Assembly: GCA_964291465.2 (NCBI GenBank)
Contig: OZ219930.1
Location: 1-64,000, forward strand
Source of the DNA: JAGWBJ01 sp964291465
GTDB lineage: Bacteria; Chloroflexota; Dehalococcoidia; Lucifugimonadales; JAGWBF01
DNA: 64,000 nucleotides
Direction: 5' to 3'
Part shown: in pieces, positions 23,845 to 30,897 of the stretch
Layout of the letters: the number at the start of each line of letters is the position of its first letter
Position numbering within the stretch: position 1 is the first letter of the stretch
Program-made: the position numbers and the translations under genes
The notes under the pieces: model-generated
Told to the model about the DNA's origin: nothing
Seen by the model: the letters and a program-made list of their open reading frames with translations, nothing else
The model's database searches: none

Positions 23845-24710
23845 ATGAAGTTCACCAAGATGCAGGGAGCCGGGAACGACTACATCTTCATCGACGCCAG
23901 GGACGAGAGCCTGGCCCTCACCGATTGGCCGTCCCTCTCCCGGTCGATGAGCGACCGTCATTTCGGCGTAGGCGGGGACGGCATCATCCTGTTCCTCCCT
24001 TCCCAGGAGGCGGACCTGAAGATGCGTATGTTCAACGCCGACGGCTCCGAGGGAGAGATGTGCGGCAACGGCATCCGCTGCTTCGTCAAGCACGCGGTGG
24101 ACAGGGGCATGGTCCCCGCCGGCTCGTCCCCGGTCCGGGTCGAGACCCTCTCCGGCGTCAGGGACATCGAGCCCGTGCTGGAGGGCGACGCCGTCGTCAG
24201 GGCCCGGGTTGCCATGGGTGAGCCCCGCCTGGCCCCGGCGGAGGTGCCCGTGGAGCTCGCCGACGGGGCAGGGGAGAGGATGTCGGGGGCCGTCGTCAAC
24301 TACCCGCTGGAGATTGGCGAAGCCCGCCTGAAGCTCAGCTTCGTTTCCATGGGCAACCCCCATGCGGTGGCCTTCCTGGAAGAGCCCGTCGACCGGTTCC
24401 CCCTGCACGTCCTGGGCCCGCAGGTGGAGCACCATCCCATGTTCCCCAATCGCGTCAACTTCGAGATCGTGAACCTTGCCGGGATGGACGCCTCACGGCC
24501 CGGGTATGGGAGCGCGGCTCGGGCGAGACCATGGCCTGCGGCACCGGCGCCTGCGCCATCGGGGTGGCCTCCCGGATCCTGGGGCACACGGGGGACGTGG
24601 TTGACATAACGCTTCCGGGCGGCACCCTCAACGTGAGCTGGGACGGCCGGGGGCAGGTGTACCTGGAGGGGGACGCGGTGGAGGTGTTCCGGGGAGAGTG
24701 GACTCAATAG
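23845..24710 (+). CDS. dapF: Diaminopimelate epimerase, interrupted by a frameshift
   Basis: Converts LL- to meso-diaminopimelate for lysine and peptidoglycan. It shows KFTKMQGAGNDYIFIDARDE, FGVGGDGIILF, FNADGSEGEMCGNGIRCF (first catalytic Cys) and SMGNPHAVAFLE. After NFEIVNLAG the frame breaks near 24478-24490 in GCCGGGATGG. The next frame carries the missing end DGRLTARVWERGSGETMACG, with the second catalytic Cys in MACGTGACAIGVA, to a stop at 24710. Loss of one G from a G-run restores a full protein. GGAGGGGAGC precedes ATG 23845. It pairs with dapL immediately downstream. Confidence 0.88.
24601..24610 (+). repeat. Terminus polar motif TTNACATAAC, copy 5 (N=G)
   Basis: TTGACATAAC inside the 3' part of dapF (V-D-I-T, GTT GAC ATA ACG), orientation +, pointing toward the dif-like site. 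Confidence 0.6.
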
Positions 24711-24725
24711 GTGGAGCGAGATAGC

Positions 24726-25904
24726 ATGAGGTTCTCCAAGCGGCTGGACAAGCTGGCGCCCTACCCCTTCGTGGAGATATCCCGCATCCTGGCGGAGAAG
24801 CGGGCGGCAGGCGAGGACGTGGTGACCTTCGGCATCGGCGACCCGGACATCCCGACCCCGTCCCACATCATCGACCGTCTCGTGGAGGCTTCCCACAAGG
24901 CCCCCAACCACCGCTATCCCGAGACCGACGGCCTCCCGGAGATGCGGCGCGCCATCGCCGACTGGTACGAGAAGCGCTTCTCCGTCAAGCTGGACCCGGA
25001 CACCGAGGTCCTGCCCCTGATCGGCGCCAAGGAGGGCATCGGCCACGCCGCCTTCTGCTTCCTGGACCCCGGCGACGTGGCGCTGGTCCCCGATCCCGCC
25101 TACCCCGTCTATGCCGTGGGGACCATGTTCGCCGGCGGAGAGAGCTACCGGATGCCCCTCCTCGAGGAGAATGGGTGGCTGCCGGACCTGGATGCCATAC
25201 CCGAGGACGTGGCCCGGGACGCCAGGGTCATGTGGATCAACTACCCCAACAACCCCACCGCCGGCGTGGCCGACAAGGACTACTACCGCCGGGTCGTCGA
25301 GTTCGCCCGGAGGCACGGGATCGCGGTGATGCACGACGCGGCCTACAGCGAGGTGGTCTACGACGGGTACGTCGCCCCCAGCTTCCTGGAGGTCGAGGGC
25401 GCCATGGACGTGGGGCTGGAGTTCCACTCCCTGTCCAAGTGCTTCAACATGACGGGATGGCGCATCGCCATGGCCGTGGGCAACGCCGACATGATCAAGG
25501 CCCTGTTCCAGATCAAGTCCAACCTGGACTCGGGCATCCCCCAGGCCATCCAGGAGATGGCCATGGAGGCCCTGTCCGGGTCCCAGGAGCCGATAGCCGA
25601 GAACAACCGGATATACCAGAGGCGCCGGGACAAGCTCGTGGGCGTGCTCAAAGACCTGGGCCTCCGCGTGACCCCGCCCCAGGCCTGCCTGTACGTGTGG
25701 GCCCGGGTGCCCGAGGGCTACACCTCGGCCGAGTTCGCCGGACGCCTCCTCGAGGAGAGGGCCATCGTCGTAACCCCCGGCTCCAGCTATGGCGAATACG
25801 GCGAGGGATACATCCGGTTTTCCCTGACCACCCCCGACGAGCGGGTCGATACGGGCGTGGAGCGCCTGGCGTCGTGGAAGATACCACCTCCCCAGGGAGC
25901 CTAG
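24726..25904 (+). CDS. dapL: LL-diaminopimelate aminotransferase
   Basis: PLP enzyme converting tetrahydrodipicolinate directly to LL-diaminopimelate, bypassing the acylated intermediates. About 392 residues: RFSKRLDKLAPYPFVEISRI, GIGDPDIPTPSHIID, GAKEGIGHAAFCFLDPGD, INYPNNPTAGVADKDY, MHDAAYSEVVYDGY and the PLP lysine in FHSLSKCFNMTGWRIAM. ATG 24726 follows GGAGCGAG; GTG 24711 is possible. Adjacency to dapF supports DapL, since the DapL product is the DapF substrate. Generic aspartate-type aminotransferase is the alternative. Confidence 0.85.
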   Translation: MRFSKRLDKLAPYPFVEISRILAEKRAAGEDVVTFGIGDPDIPTPSHIIDRLVEASHKAPNHRYPETDGLPEMRRAIADWYEKRFSVKLDPDTEVLPLIGAKEGIGHAAFCFLDPGDVALVPDPAYPVYAVGTMFAGGESYRMPLLEENGWLPDLDAIPEDVARDARVMWINYPNNPTAGVADKDYYRRVVEFARRHGIAVMHDAAYSEVVYDGYVAPSFLEVEGAMDVGLEFHSLSKCFNMTGWRIAMAVGNADMIKALFQIKSNLDSGIPQAIQEMAMEALSGSQEPIAENNRIYQRRRDKLVGVLKDLGLRVTPPQACLYVWARVPEGYTSAEFAGRLLEERAIVVTPGSSYGEYGEGYIRFSLTTPDERVDTGVERLASWKIPPPQGA

Positions 25905-25908
25905 CGGC

Positions 25909-27078
25909 ATAGCCAGAAAGCCCATATCCACGGGACCCGAAACGGAGCGCGCCGTCCTGGTTGGCGTCGCATCGCGGGTTCGGAACGCACTGTGGAGCCT
26001 GGACGAGTCCCTCCAGGAGCTGGCCATGCTGGCCCAGACCGCCGGCGCAGAGGTGGTCGGCTCCATAGGGCAGCGGCTGGACAAGGGCAGCCGCACCTAC
26101 GTGGGCCCCGGCAAGCTGGAAGAGCTGGAGGAGCTCCGCAGCCGGGAGCAGGCCACGGTGGTGATCTGCGACGACGAGCTTTCCCCCACCCAGCAGCGCA
26201 ACCTGGAGACCCGGCTCCAGGTCAAGATAATCGACCGCACGGCCCTGATCCTGGACATCTTCTCCCGCCATGCCAGGACCCGCGAGGGCCAGCTGCAGGT
26301 GGAGCTTGCCCAGCACCGGTACATTTTTCCCCGCCTGGCGGGACAGTGGTCCCACCTGGAGCGGCTGGGAGGCGGCATCGGCACCCGGGGCCCCGGCGAG
26401 AGCCAGCTGGAGACGGACCGCCGCCTGATCCGCAGGAGGATCCAGCGGCTGGAGCGAGAGCTGGACCTGGTTCGCCGCCGCCGGTCCTCCTACATGGCCC
26501 GGCGGAAGCAGGCCCGGCTGCCCGTCGTGTCCTTAGTGGGGTACACCAACGCCGGGAAGAGCACCCTTTTCAACGCCCTGAGCAGGGCCGGGGTGACCGT
26601 CCAGGACCAGCTATTCTCCACCCTGGACCCCGTGACCCGGCGCATCTGGCTGCCCAAGGGGGCCCAGGCCCTCATCACCGATACGGTGGGGTTCATCCAC
26701 AAGATGCCCCCGGCGGTATCGGTGGCCTTCCGCGCGACCCTGGAAGAGCTGCAGGAAGCGGACCTGCTGCTGCACGTGGTGGACATAACCCACCCCAAGG
26801 CCCCCGAGCAGTCCCAGGTCGTCGACGAGGTCCTGGATGAGATGGGCCTGGGAGACACGACCCGGCTGCTGGTGGTCAACAAGATGGACCTTATGACCTC
26901 GCCCCCCCGGGACGGCCTTCACCCCGACGGCGCGGTCGACGGGTCGCTGCCGCGGGAGGCGACGGTGCTGGTGTCGGCGGCGAAGGGCTGGAACCTGGAC
27001 GCCCTGCTGGAGGAGATCGAGACCCGGCTGGACGCCATGGGGCTGCTCCGGGCAACCGTCGGCGCCTCGCCGGGCTGA
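25909..27078 (+). CDS. hflX: GTPase HflX (ribosome-associated), start uncertain
   Basis: Ribosome-splitting/rescue GTPase. The HflX N-domain runs from ERAVLVGV and LDESLQELAMLAQTAGAEVV to the Gly-rich linker GGGIGTRGPGESQLETDRR. The G domain carries VGYTNAGKSTLFNAL (G1), DTVGFIHKMP (G3), NKMD (G4) and SAAKG (G5). The first standard ATG (26026) would cut off conserved sequence. The frame is open upstream to inside dapL but offers no ATG, GTG or TTG. ATA at 25909, after GGGAG, is the best-placed candidate, so either a non-standard start or a sequence error is likely. It converges with the thiolase gene across the dif-like site. Confidence 0.85.
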   Translation: MARKPISTGPETERAVLVGVASRVRNALWSLDESLQELAMLAQTAGAEVVGSIGQRLDKGSRTYVGPGKLEELEELRSREQATVVICDDELSPTQQRNLETRLQVKIIDRTALILDIFSRHARTREGQLQVELAQHRYIFPRLAGQWSHLERLGGGIGTRGPGESQLETDRRLIRRRIQRLERELDLVRRRRSSYMARRKQARLPVVSLVGYTNAGKSTLFNALSRAGVTVQDQLFSTLDPVTRRIWLPKGAQALITDTVGFIHKMPPAVSVAFRATLEELQEADLLLHVVDITHPKAPEQSQVVDEVLDEMGLGDTTRLLVVNKMDLMTSPPRDGLHPDGAVDGSLPREATVLVSAAKGWNLDALLEEIETRLDAMGLLRATVGASPG

Positions 27079-27080
27079 GG

Positions 27081-27099
27081 CCGGCCCCTAGCCGGTTTT
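27081..27099 (+). terminator. Short terminator-like hairpin after hflX
   Basis: CCGGC (27081-27085) and GCCGG (27091-27095) can pair around the loop CCCTA and are followed by TTTT (27096-27099). The stem is short but GC-only. It lies immediately before the dif-like site. Confidence 0.45.
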
Positions 27100-27106
27100 A
27101 CTAGTT

Positions 27107-27134
27107 GGTTCGCACAACATACGTTATGTGAATA
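27107..27134. other. dif: dif-like Xer recombination site (chromosome dimer resolution site)
   Basis: The layout is 11-6-11. The XerC-type arm is GGTTCGCACAA (27107-27117), the centre is CATACG (27118-27123) and the XerD-type arm is TTATGTGAATA (27124-27134). Compared from memory with E. coli dif (arms GGTGCGCATAA and TTATGTTAAAT), the left arm matches at 9 of 11 and the right arm at 8 of 11, and the XerD-arm core TTATGTnAA is intact. It sits in the 97-base gap between two converging genes, exactly where a terminus site is expected. A family of XerD-half-site words converges on it from both sides, which independently supports the call. Confidence 0.85.
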
Positions 27135-27150
27135 CCAGCCCTGGGGACTG

Positions 27151-27160
27151 TTGACATAAC
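27151..27160 (+). repeat. Terminus polar motif TTNACATAAC, copy 6 (N=G), adjacent to dif
   Basis: TTGACATAAC lies 16 bases right of the dif-like site, in intergenic DNA. It is inverted relative to the XerD arm of dif, so a 9-bp inverted repeat (27121-27129 and 27154-27162) spans the right half of dif. Last copy in the + orientation. Confidence 0.65.
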
Positions 27161-27175
27161 GTTGCGACCCGGTTT

Positions 27176-28348
27176 TTACTCCGCCCGGCCGAAAAGCGAG
27201 ACGGATGCGGTGAACGACCCCGGCCGCCCGCCGAGGTTGTGGGTAAGCCCCAGGTCGGCCTTCTGGAGCTGCCGCTGGCCCGCCTGGCCCTGGAGCTGCT
27301 TGTACACCTCGTAGATCATCCGGATGCCGCTGGCCCCGATGGGGTGGCCGAAGCACTTCAGCCCGCCGTCGGTGTTTATCGGCAGGTCCCCCTCCAGGGT
27401 GAAGGCGCCGGCCTCCACGTCGTCCCTGCCCCTGCCCCTGGCGCTGAAGCCCAGGTCCTCGGCTATTATCAGCTCGGTGATGGTGAAGCAGTCGTGGACG
27501 ATGGCCAGGTCGACCTCCTCCCGGGGGGCGGTTACCTCCGCCTCCTGGTAGGCGGCCTGGGCCGCTCTCACGTTCTCCGGGAAGTGCACGAAGTCCCAGT
27601 CGTCCCGGAGCATCCCAAAGGAGCCAACCGCCAGGCCCAGGCCCTTCACGAGCACGTAGTCCCGCCGGAAGCTCCTGGCGATCTCCGGGGTCGTGATGAT
27701 GGCCGCCGCCGCTCCGTCGCTGACGCCGCAGCAGTCGTACAGGCCCAGGGGCCAGGCGATCATGGGGGCCTTCATTATCTGCTCCACGCTCACCTCGCGC
27801 TGGAAGTGGGCCTTGGGGTTCAGGGTCCCGTTGTGGTGGTTCTTGGAGGCGATCTGGGCCAGCACCCGCTTGCCCTCTTCGTATGGGATGCCGTAGTGAT
27901 GGAAGTACCGGGTGGCCGCCATGGCGAACTGGGACGGCGGAGGAGTCGGAGGCTCCACGCCGCTGGTGACCCCCTCGCCGACGGCCAAACCCGAGAAGCC
28001 CGAGTCCTTCAGCTTCTCCACGCCCAGGGCCAGGACGATGTCGTAGACACCTGCCGCCACCGCGTAGCTGGCGTTCCTGAAGGCGTCGGTGGCCGTGGCG
28101 CAGGCGTTCTCCACCCGCGTTATGGGGACGTAGTCCAGCTTCAGGGCCTGGGCCAGGGGCTGCCCCGTTCGGAAGGTCTGAACGGTGCCCAGCCAGGCGG
28201 CCTGCACGTCCTTGGGGTCGATTCCGGCGTCCTCGTAGGCCTCGTAGGCCGCCTCGACGATCAGGTCTGCCGGGCCCGACTCCCAACGCTCCCCGAACTT
28301 GGTGCACCCCATCCCGATGATCGCCACCCGGTCCTTGATTCCCTGCAT
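27176..28348 (-). CDS. Thiolase-family acyltransferase (acetoacetyl-CoA thiolase / lipid-transfer-like)
   Basis: A 390-residue thiolase-fold protein with the nucleophilic cysteine in VENACATATDAF (Cys83), HDCFTITELI, and the catalytic loop GLKCFGHPIGASG, ending HNLGGRPGSFTASVSLFG. This form is closest to archaeal acetoacetyl-CoA thiolases and sterol-carrier-like thiolases, not to FadA. It lies 34 bases downstream of an HMG-CoA-synthase-like protein carrying a fused DUF35 domain. In archaea, thiolase, HMG-CoA synthase and a DUF35 protein form one channelling complex. The same complex is the best working hypothesis here; a degradative thiolase/retro-aldolase is the alternative. Confidence 0.8.
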   Translation of the reverse strand: MQGIKDRVAIIGMGCTKFGERWESGPADLIVEAAYEAYEDAGIDPKDVQAAWLGTVQTFRTGQPLAQALKLDYVPITRVENACATATDAFRNASYAVAAGVYDIVLALGVEKLKDSGFSGLAVGEGVTSGVEPPTPPPSQFAMAATRYFHHYGIPYEEGKRVLAQIASKNHHNGTLNPKAHFQREVSVEQIMKAPMIAWPLGLYDCCGVSDGAAAAIITTPEIARSFRRDYVLVKGLGLAVGSFGMLRDDWDFVHFPENVRAAQAAYQEAEVTAPREEVDLAIVHDCFTITELIIAEDLGFSARGRGRDDVEAGAFTLEGDLPINTDGGLKCFGHPIGASGIRMIYEVYKQLQGQAGQRQLQKADLGLTHNLGGRPGSFTASVSLFGRAE

Positions 28349-28358
28349 GGCCCCTCCT

Positions 28359-28368
28359 GTTATGTCAA
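28359..28368 (-). repeat. Terminus polar motif, copy 7 (GTTATGTCAA on + strand)
   Basis: GTTATGTCAA in the short gap between the HMGCS-like gene and the thiolase gene. First copy right of dif in the reversed orientation, pointing left toward dif. Confidence 0.65.
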
Positions 28369-28382
28369 CGCGGTGTTTGCCG

Positions 28383-29783
28383 TTACCCTCGTACCGGTAC
28401 CGATTTCCAGTAGTAGTTGTGTATGCCGCCGACCACCCGCAGCTTGCGGAAGCTCATCTCCACAGGCATGCCGACCTGGACCTCGTCCAGCTCACGGTCG
28501 GTCATCATGCAGAGCATCCGGCCGCCGCCCTCGAAGTTCACCACGGTGATCACCAGCGGCGTGTCCGTGGTGCCCGCCAGGTAGTCCATGGAGTAGGTGA
28601 AGACCGTGCCCCTCTTGTCCGACAGGCGGACCGGCTCGGAATCGTCCCTGGCCAGGCACTCGGCGCACACCCTCTGGGGCGGGTACTGGGTGAACCCGCA
28701 CCGGTTGCACCTGGCGCCGTAGAGGCGCAGGTTCTGCTCCGTCTCCCGCCACAGCGCCGTCACCGAGGGCACCGCGGGGGGCGGCCGCCTGGCCGCGTCC
28801 GAGGCCCAGACCTCCCGCCAACGGGCGTAGGTCTCGTAGCTGGGAACGACCGCCTTGGACTCCACCTGGGCCTGGACTCCCCGGCCCCCGTTGGATGCGG
28901 CCGGGGACGCTACGCGGAAGGCGAAGGCGTCGCTGCCGTCCCCGTAGCTGGCCGTAAGGACCAGGTCCCCCTCCTTGGCCTCCTCCAGGGCCCCGACCAG
29001 CAGCATCAGCGGGTGGGCGGCGCCCGTGTTGCCCACCTTCCCGAACAGGGGGTCCTGGAGCTGCTCCGGGGCGAACCCCATGCGGCGTCCCAGCTGGGAG
29101 TAGCGGCGGGCGTCGGGGGAGTGGAAGCCGACCTTGGAGAAGTCCCTGGGGGTGAGGCCCTGCTTGGCCATGAACTCCCCCACGGACTCGGGCAGGATGC
29201 GCTCCAGGCCCTCTTCGTTCATGAACCGGTCCTCCCAGGACCGGACGAAGGGGTCTCCCTGGGAGCGCCACACGTCCAGCATGTTCTCGGTGATGGAGTG
29301 GGTACCCTCTACGGTGGCGGCGGTACCGTCGTTGGAGAGGAGCAGTGCCGCGGCGCCGTCGCCCAGGTTGCGCTCCACGTCGCTTCTCGGCGCGCCCAGG
29401 CGCGTGTCCGACGCCACCACCAGCACCTGGCGGGCGGAGCCCGCTCCGATGGAGTCCATGGCCATCTTCAGGGCCGTGGTGCCGCACCTCAGCACGCCGG
29501 TAACGTCGGCGGCGAAGATGTCCCGGCGCAGGTCCAAGGCAGTGGCGACTATCGAAGCGCACTGCTTCTCCGCGTACGGGGGAGTCGTGCTGGCGAAGAT
29601 CAGGCCGTCGACGCTGCTCCGGTCCACGCCGCGCAGGCAGTTGAGGCCCGCGGCCACGGCCATGGTCACGCTGTCCTCGTCGAAGTTGGCGACGGCCTTC
29701 TCGCCCGGCGACGACCAGCCCGCCGTCTCCTTGCCGAGACGGTACCGGGGTATGTACGAGCCGAAGGTCCTGATTCCTGTCAT
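28383..29783 (-). CDS. HMG-CoA-synthase-like (KAS III fold) protein fused to a C-terminal DUF35 zinc-ribbon/OB domain
   Basis: About 466 residues. Residues 1-310 are a KAS III/HMG-CoA synthase fold: GSYIPRYRLGKE, nucleophilic Cys100 in TGVLRCGTTALKMA, RNLGDGAAALLLSNDG, GFHSPDARRYSQLG and VGNTGAAHPLMLLVGAL. From about residue 350 comes a rubredoxin-like zinc ribbon (RCNRCGFTQYPPQRVCAEC) and an OB fold (GTVFTYSMDYLAGTTDTP), the DUF35 pair that binds acyl-CoA in thiolase complexes. ATG 29783 (after GAGAGAGG) is chosen because the domain begins at MTGIRTFGSYIP; the longer frame starts upstream of its own promoter. It leads a two-gene operon with the thiolase. Confidence 0.82.
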   Translation of the reverse strand: MTGIRTFGSYIPRYRLGKETAGWSSPGEKAVANFDEDSVTMAVAAGLNCLRGVDRSSVDGLIFASTTPPYAEKQCASIVATALDLRRDIFAADVTGVLRCGTTALKMAMDSIGAGSARQVLVVASDTRLGAPRSDVERNLGDGAAALLLSNDGTAATVEGTHSITENMLDVWRSQGDPFVRSWEDRFMNEEGLERILPESVGEFMAKQGLTPRDFSKVGFHSPDARRYSQLGRRMGFAPEQLQDPLFGKVGNTGAAHPLMLLVGALEEAKEGDLVLTASYGDGSDAFAFRVASPAASNGGRGVQAQVESKAVVPSYETYARWREVWASDAARRPPPAVPSVTALWRETEQNLRLYGARCNRCGFTQYPPQRVCAECLARDDSEPVRLSDKRGTVFTYSMDYLAGTTDTPLVITVVNFEGGGRMLCMMTDRELDEVQVGMPVEMSFRKLRVVGGIHNYYWKSVPVRG

Positions 29784-29817
29784 TTGCCTCTCTCGCCGCC
29801 TGCTCCAGGCTAGGGCT

Positions 29818-29846
29818 ATGCTAGCAGCCGCCCTTGGGAGTGTCAA
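29818..29846 (-). promoter_or_regulatory. Promoter of the HMGCS/DUF35-thiolase operon
   Basis: On the - strand, TTGACA (29841-29846) and TAGCAT (29818-29823) are separated by 17 bases. The predicted RNA start is about 28 bases before ATG 29783. Confidence 0.6.
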
Positions 29847-29939
29847 TCGACGGCCCTCCGGGCCCCCGGTGCCCGGAGGCGCCCGGCCGTGCTAGACTAC
29901 CCCACGACGGCATCATCCAAGGCGGCCCGACAGGAGGTG

Positions 29940-29949
29940 GTTATGTCAA
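29940..29949 (-). repeat. Terminus polar motif, copy 8 (GTTATGTCAA on + strand)
   Basis: GTTATGTCAA spans the start codon of the cyclase-family gene (the ATG at 29943 lies inside the motif). Orientation reversed, pointing left toward dif. Confidence 0.6.
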
Positions 29950-30872
29950 CCAGGCGGATACCCTCGGAGGAAGAGGTGCTGGGATACATGACGTCCCTCA
30001 GCAACTGGGGGCGTTGGGGGCCCGACGACCAGCTAGGCACCCTGAACCTTATCACGCCGGAGAAGCGGGCCCAGGCGGCATCCCTGGTGCGGGAAGGCAT
30101 AAGCGTGACCTGCTCCAGGCTCATCGTCCCGGAGATGGCCCCCGACGTGACCAGCATACCGCCGCTCCACTACATGGTGAACACCGGGGAGACGCCCGAG
30201 GGCACCAACGAGAGCGCCTCGGACTTCATGGGCCTCTCCTTCCACGGCCTCACTGTGACCCACCTGGACAGCCTCTGCCATCAGTTCTGGGACGGCAAGA
30301 TGTACAACGGCCGGCCCGCGTCGCTGATAAACGTCCGGGACAGGGCGACGGTGTGCGCCGTAGACAACGCCCAGGACGGCATCGTTACCCGGGGCGTGAT
30401 GCTGGACATCACCAGGGTACGGGGCGTGGAGTGGCTGGAGGCCGGCGAAGGCGTGTTCCCCGAGGACCTGGAGGCGGCCGAGGAGGCCCAGGGAGTGCGC
30501 GTCAAGGAGGGGGACGCGCTGCTCCTGAGGCTTGGATGGTACAGGAGACGGCTGAAGCTGGGTCCACCTCCCGCGCCCGACCGCCCCGGCCTGCACGTCG
30601 CGAGCATGCCCTGGGTGCACGAGAGGGGGGTCTCCATCCTCGCGGCGGACGCCTCGGAGGACGTGGTGCCCAGCGGATACCCGGGGAACCGGCAGCCAGT
30701 TCACAAGGTGGGCCAGGTGGCCATGGGGCTGTGGCTGATAGACGCGGGCAACTTCGAGGAGCTGAACGAGGTCTGCACCCGCCTGGGCCGCTGGGAGTTC
30801 ATGTTCTCGGTGGCGCCCCTGAGGTTCAAGAACGCCACCGGCTCACCGGTGAACCCCCTGGCCCTCTTCTGA
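29943..30872 (+). CDS. Cyclase-family metal hydrolase (kynurenine-formamidase-like)
   Basis: A 309-residue PF04199 protein. The diagnostic metal site is FHGLTVTHLDSLCHQFWDG (the HxxTHxDxxxH pattern, with TVTHLD replacing the usual GTHLD). It also has NWGRWGPDDQLGTLNLITP at the N-terminus, and RVKEGDALLLRLGWYRRR. Members hydrolyse amide or ester bonds of small molecules such as N-formylkynurenine or cyclic dicarbonyls; the substrate here is unknown. AGGAGG ends six bases before ATG 29943, which therefore beats the longer frame. It converges with an NHL-repeat gene. Confidence 0.82.
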   Translation: MSTRRIPSEEEVLGYMTSLSNWGRWGPDDQLGTLNLITPEKRAQAASLVREGISVTCSRLIVPEMAPDVTSIPPLHYMVNTGETPEGTNESASDFMGLSFHGLTVTHLDSLCHQFWDGKMYNGRPASLINVRDRATVCAVDNAQDGIVTRGVMLDITRVRGVEWLEAGEGVFPEDLEAAEEAQGVRVKEGDALLLRLGWYRRRLKLGPPPAPDRPGLHVASMPWVHERGVSILAADASEDVVPSGYPGNRQPVHKVGQVAMGLWLIDAGNFEELNEVCTRLGRWEFMFSVAPLRFKNATGSPVNPLALF

Positions 30873-30897
30873 GCCTCTGGGCCTTGCTGAGGGGCCC

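Noticed and set aside
9365..24610. The TTGACATAAC word explained merely by V-D-I-T codon preference
   Set aside because: Copies also occur in non-coding DNA, with other amino acids (L-H-N), across a start codon and in opposite frames, and other D-I-T sites in the window use GAC ATC ACC. The strand switch at dif is also not a codon effect.
24300..26096. A 598-codon - strand open frame opposite dapF/dapL/hflX
   Set aside because: Shadow frame. Its length is a by-product of high GC.
27151..27156. TTGACA in the motif as a -35 promoter box
   Set aside because: No -10 lies at a suitable distance in most copies, and the conserved part extends through ATAAC, beyond a -35 box.
27121..27162. The inverted repeat at hflX-thiolase as a plain transcription terminator
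   Set aside because: The arms are A/T-rich, the loop is 24 bases and there is no T-run. The dif layout and the polar array explain the sequence better. A small separate hairpin at 27081-27099 is the more likely terminator.
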